Below are positions 61,927-64,000 of a DNA stretch of 64,000 nt, piece after piece (the stretch's first letter is position 1; every line of letters begins with the position of its first letter). This stretch comes from Caprimulgus europaeus. Taxonomy: Eukaryota; Chordata; Aves; Caprimulgiformes; Caprimulgidae. Location of the stretch: assembly GCA_907165065.1 (NCBI GenBank), contig OU015532.1, forward strand, positions 40,402,839-40,466,838, given 5' to 3'. The notes beneath the pieces were generated by a model. The model searched no databases, was not told where the DNA came from, and saw nothing but the letters and a program-made list of their open reading frames with translations. Made by a program: the position numbers and the translations under genes.

Positions 61927-64000
61927 CTGCCAAAGATTTAAAAAGAGTTAAATGTTACAGTTTCAGTCAGTTTACCCAACAATTTACCCAACATCAGAGC
62001 ATAGGAATGTTCAGCTGTGATACCAGTATGTTCTACAAGTAGTCTCTCAACTAGAGTAACTATTTTATTTTTTAAAAATAAAATAAAAATTGTAGTTCAT
62101 CCTTCAGATGCAGTGACATCAGTATAAAAAAAGCTTTGTAACTTCAATGTACAGACCTTTTCCCAATTTGCCTACAGAGCAATGATATTTTAAAACCAGT
62201 GTAACTGAAACTCCATAAGAAACTTCCAGTTATCTCACTGCCACTAATTGGGTACAGATCCTGCAAAGAAGCTTTTGGCCATTGCCTTTGGATAATGGCT
62301 CTGTTCACACACCTAACAGAATTAGGAATCAACCCCTGTGAATATTGACCATTTACTTAACCAGGCTTCAGCCTGCAACACTTGGGAGTCTTCACTCTCT
62401 TTTCTCCCTAGAGGGTAACCAAACAATCATATGAAACATCTGGCCTTTTCATATTTTCTGCTCACAGCTGTTTTTTTGTGTTTGTTTGGTTGGTTGGTTT
62501 TGGGTTTTTTTAATTTGATTTTATTTTTAAGGGGGTGAAAACCCCATTGAGAACAACAGAAGAAAGCAGTGCACGGCAGAGCCTGCTGTGTCGCGGGGTG
62601 GCTGTGACTCGGAGGCCCCCAGTGGAGGGCACTGTGCTGCTGTGCTGCAGTGCCACTGCCAGCTCCTTGCAAAATGCAAACTCCATCAGACACAGAAAAT
62701 TAACCTCAACAAGCTTGGATTTCACAGAAATCCAGTTCATATGCCTCGTCTGCATTTTATGGTGATGTTTCGTTATCATTTGTGACTCCTAAAAAGACAC
62801 CTGAGCTGTGAAGCAAGTCTTTGTGGTACAACACCTAGTAAAACGCTCCTTTTTGTAATGTTTTCTCTCAGAGCTGGAATCCAGGGCTACTTCCTCCCCC
62901 AACACTGATTTAGGTTTGGTTTGTTTCATTGCAGGCCACAAAAGTGTGGGTGAAGACACAATACTGAAAAATGTGGTTTATTTGGATCAAATAATTTATC
63001 TACTGCTAGAATGTTAAGTCAAGATGAATATAAAATTCAACAAGACTGAAATCATTACTTCTGACATTTTAGAAAGAGTCTATTCCTTACATGATAACAG
63101 CTTGCGTAACTTTAAATGAAAGTAAAATCTAAGCCAAAGATGGGAATTTATTTTAGTCCTTTAACAACTAGTACACATGAAGAAAAAAAAGAAAATATTT
63201 TGGAACACTCACACTTTAAAAAAAAAAATCTGCAGTGTACATGCATGCACACTCGCACGCACATGAAGTACAGGATGATTTTCAAACAAAAGCATTTCTT
63301 CAGCTCTCTAGTGACCCTTTACAATACATTAATTCCAGAAGTCATCACATTTTCCATTTGAGAAAGAGGCCCATTATTTTTCCAAGAGCACTGGGATCTT
63401 CAAAGCTCAGGATATGGAAACTATCATATATTGTTTTCCCAGACACTTTTTCAGAGTCTGATTTAACTGAATAAAAAGTCAGTTATAAAATGGAAGCATG
63501 GAAGACATTCTTACACACCTACATTTCCATAAGTACTCGAATAGTGAATCTCACACCAAGTTCAAAACATTTAGTTTTTCAATAAGGTAAATGAAATATT
63601 GTAAATGTTGTTTGAAAACTATGATAAAAGAAATTACAAAGTGTTCTGTTGGCTGCTAGAAAAAGGAGAGTCATTTTCAAGTCCCATAGAAAGATCAAAA
63701 GCACTTGCTCGTCTAGAAATTTGTCTTGGAGTAAGAAAGGATCTCCCCCAGAAATCTGTCTCAGAGTAACAAAATAGATTGCATCATTTCCTGATTTAAG
63801 AGAGGCCAGTTCCTTAACAGTGCAACCATCTGTGAGGGAGAAGTTTGAAACGATTCCAGCTCAAAGCACTGAAACACTTTAAGCATTTTAAAGGCTATAA
63901 TCTCACAGCCTTTACGTGGAAAAATGATGGGCTAGAAACTATTCAAAATACTTACTGTTCAAAGCTGGGACTTCCTGACTGAACTTGCAAATGGAAACTG
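61927..64000 (-). other. STARD9: STARD9 intron, 5' end beyond the window
   Basis: No P-loop (GQTGSGKT-like) or NERVRDLL-like coding was found in any minus frame. A GC-richer block with an A-rich minus-strand end lies at 62462-62760, and an A9 run lies near 63218. Confidence 0.6.

Noticed and set aside
63940-64000. Donor-like AACAGTAAGT near the window end as the next upstream motor exon
   Set aside because: None of the three frames before it resembles the expected motor sequence ending in GPYVQ.

Overview
The window is nuclear DNA from a bird, or a close archosaur. Four copies of the avian-type CR1 retrotransposon are present. There are no Alu, B1 or L1 elements. The genes are split by short vertebrate-type introns, and the proteins are vertebrate orthologues. 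Comparisons with human proteins below are from memory, not from a search.

Two genes lie tail to tail. On the plus strand, positions 1077-5169 hold the last five coding exons of CDAN1 (codanin-1); its upstream exons lie before the window. On the minus strand, positions 61926 down to 11264 hold most of STARD9 (KIF16A), a giant kinesin-3-like protein with a START lipid-binding domain. I traced 27 STARD9 coding exons by matching splice sites and phases. They join without a frame break into about 4,941 codons. The ATP-binding P-loop and start codon lie beyond position 64000. The tail-to-tail order matches the human CDAN1/STARD9 arrangement.

Layout: 1-5169 CDAN1 3' end, with a CR1 in one intron; 5170-11263 UTR and intergenic sequence with convergent poly(A) signals; 11264-15253 the STARD9 START-domain exons; 16504-17942 the C-terminal coiled-coil exons; 18767-30013 one 11,247-bp coding exon; 30912-45076 stalk exons and the second half of the FHA domain; 45992-51323 the first half of the FHA domain and the neck; 52546-61926 the second half of the kinesin motor. 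From 61927 to the end is intron.

STARD9 couples a microtubule motor to a lipid-binding C-terminus. Codanin-1 is a separate erythroid and histone-chaperone-linked factor that shares only the locus. The window's main interest is inside STARD9: a conserved phospho-FFAT-like motif, a cluster of TQT motifs of the LC8 dynein light chain type, loss of the canonical degron from the motor insertion, an in-frame skippable giant exon, and a CR1 tail sitting at a splice acceptor. No RNA genes, CRISPR arrays or bacterial features were seen. No gene of an unknown kind was found.
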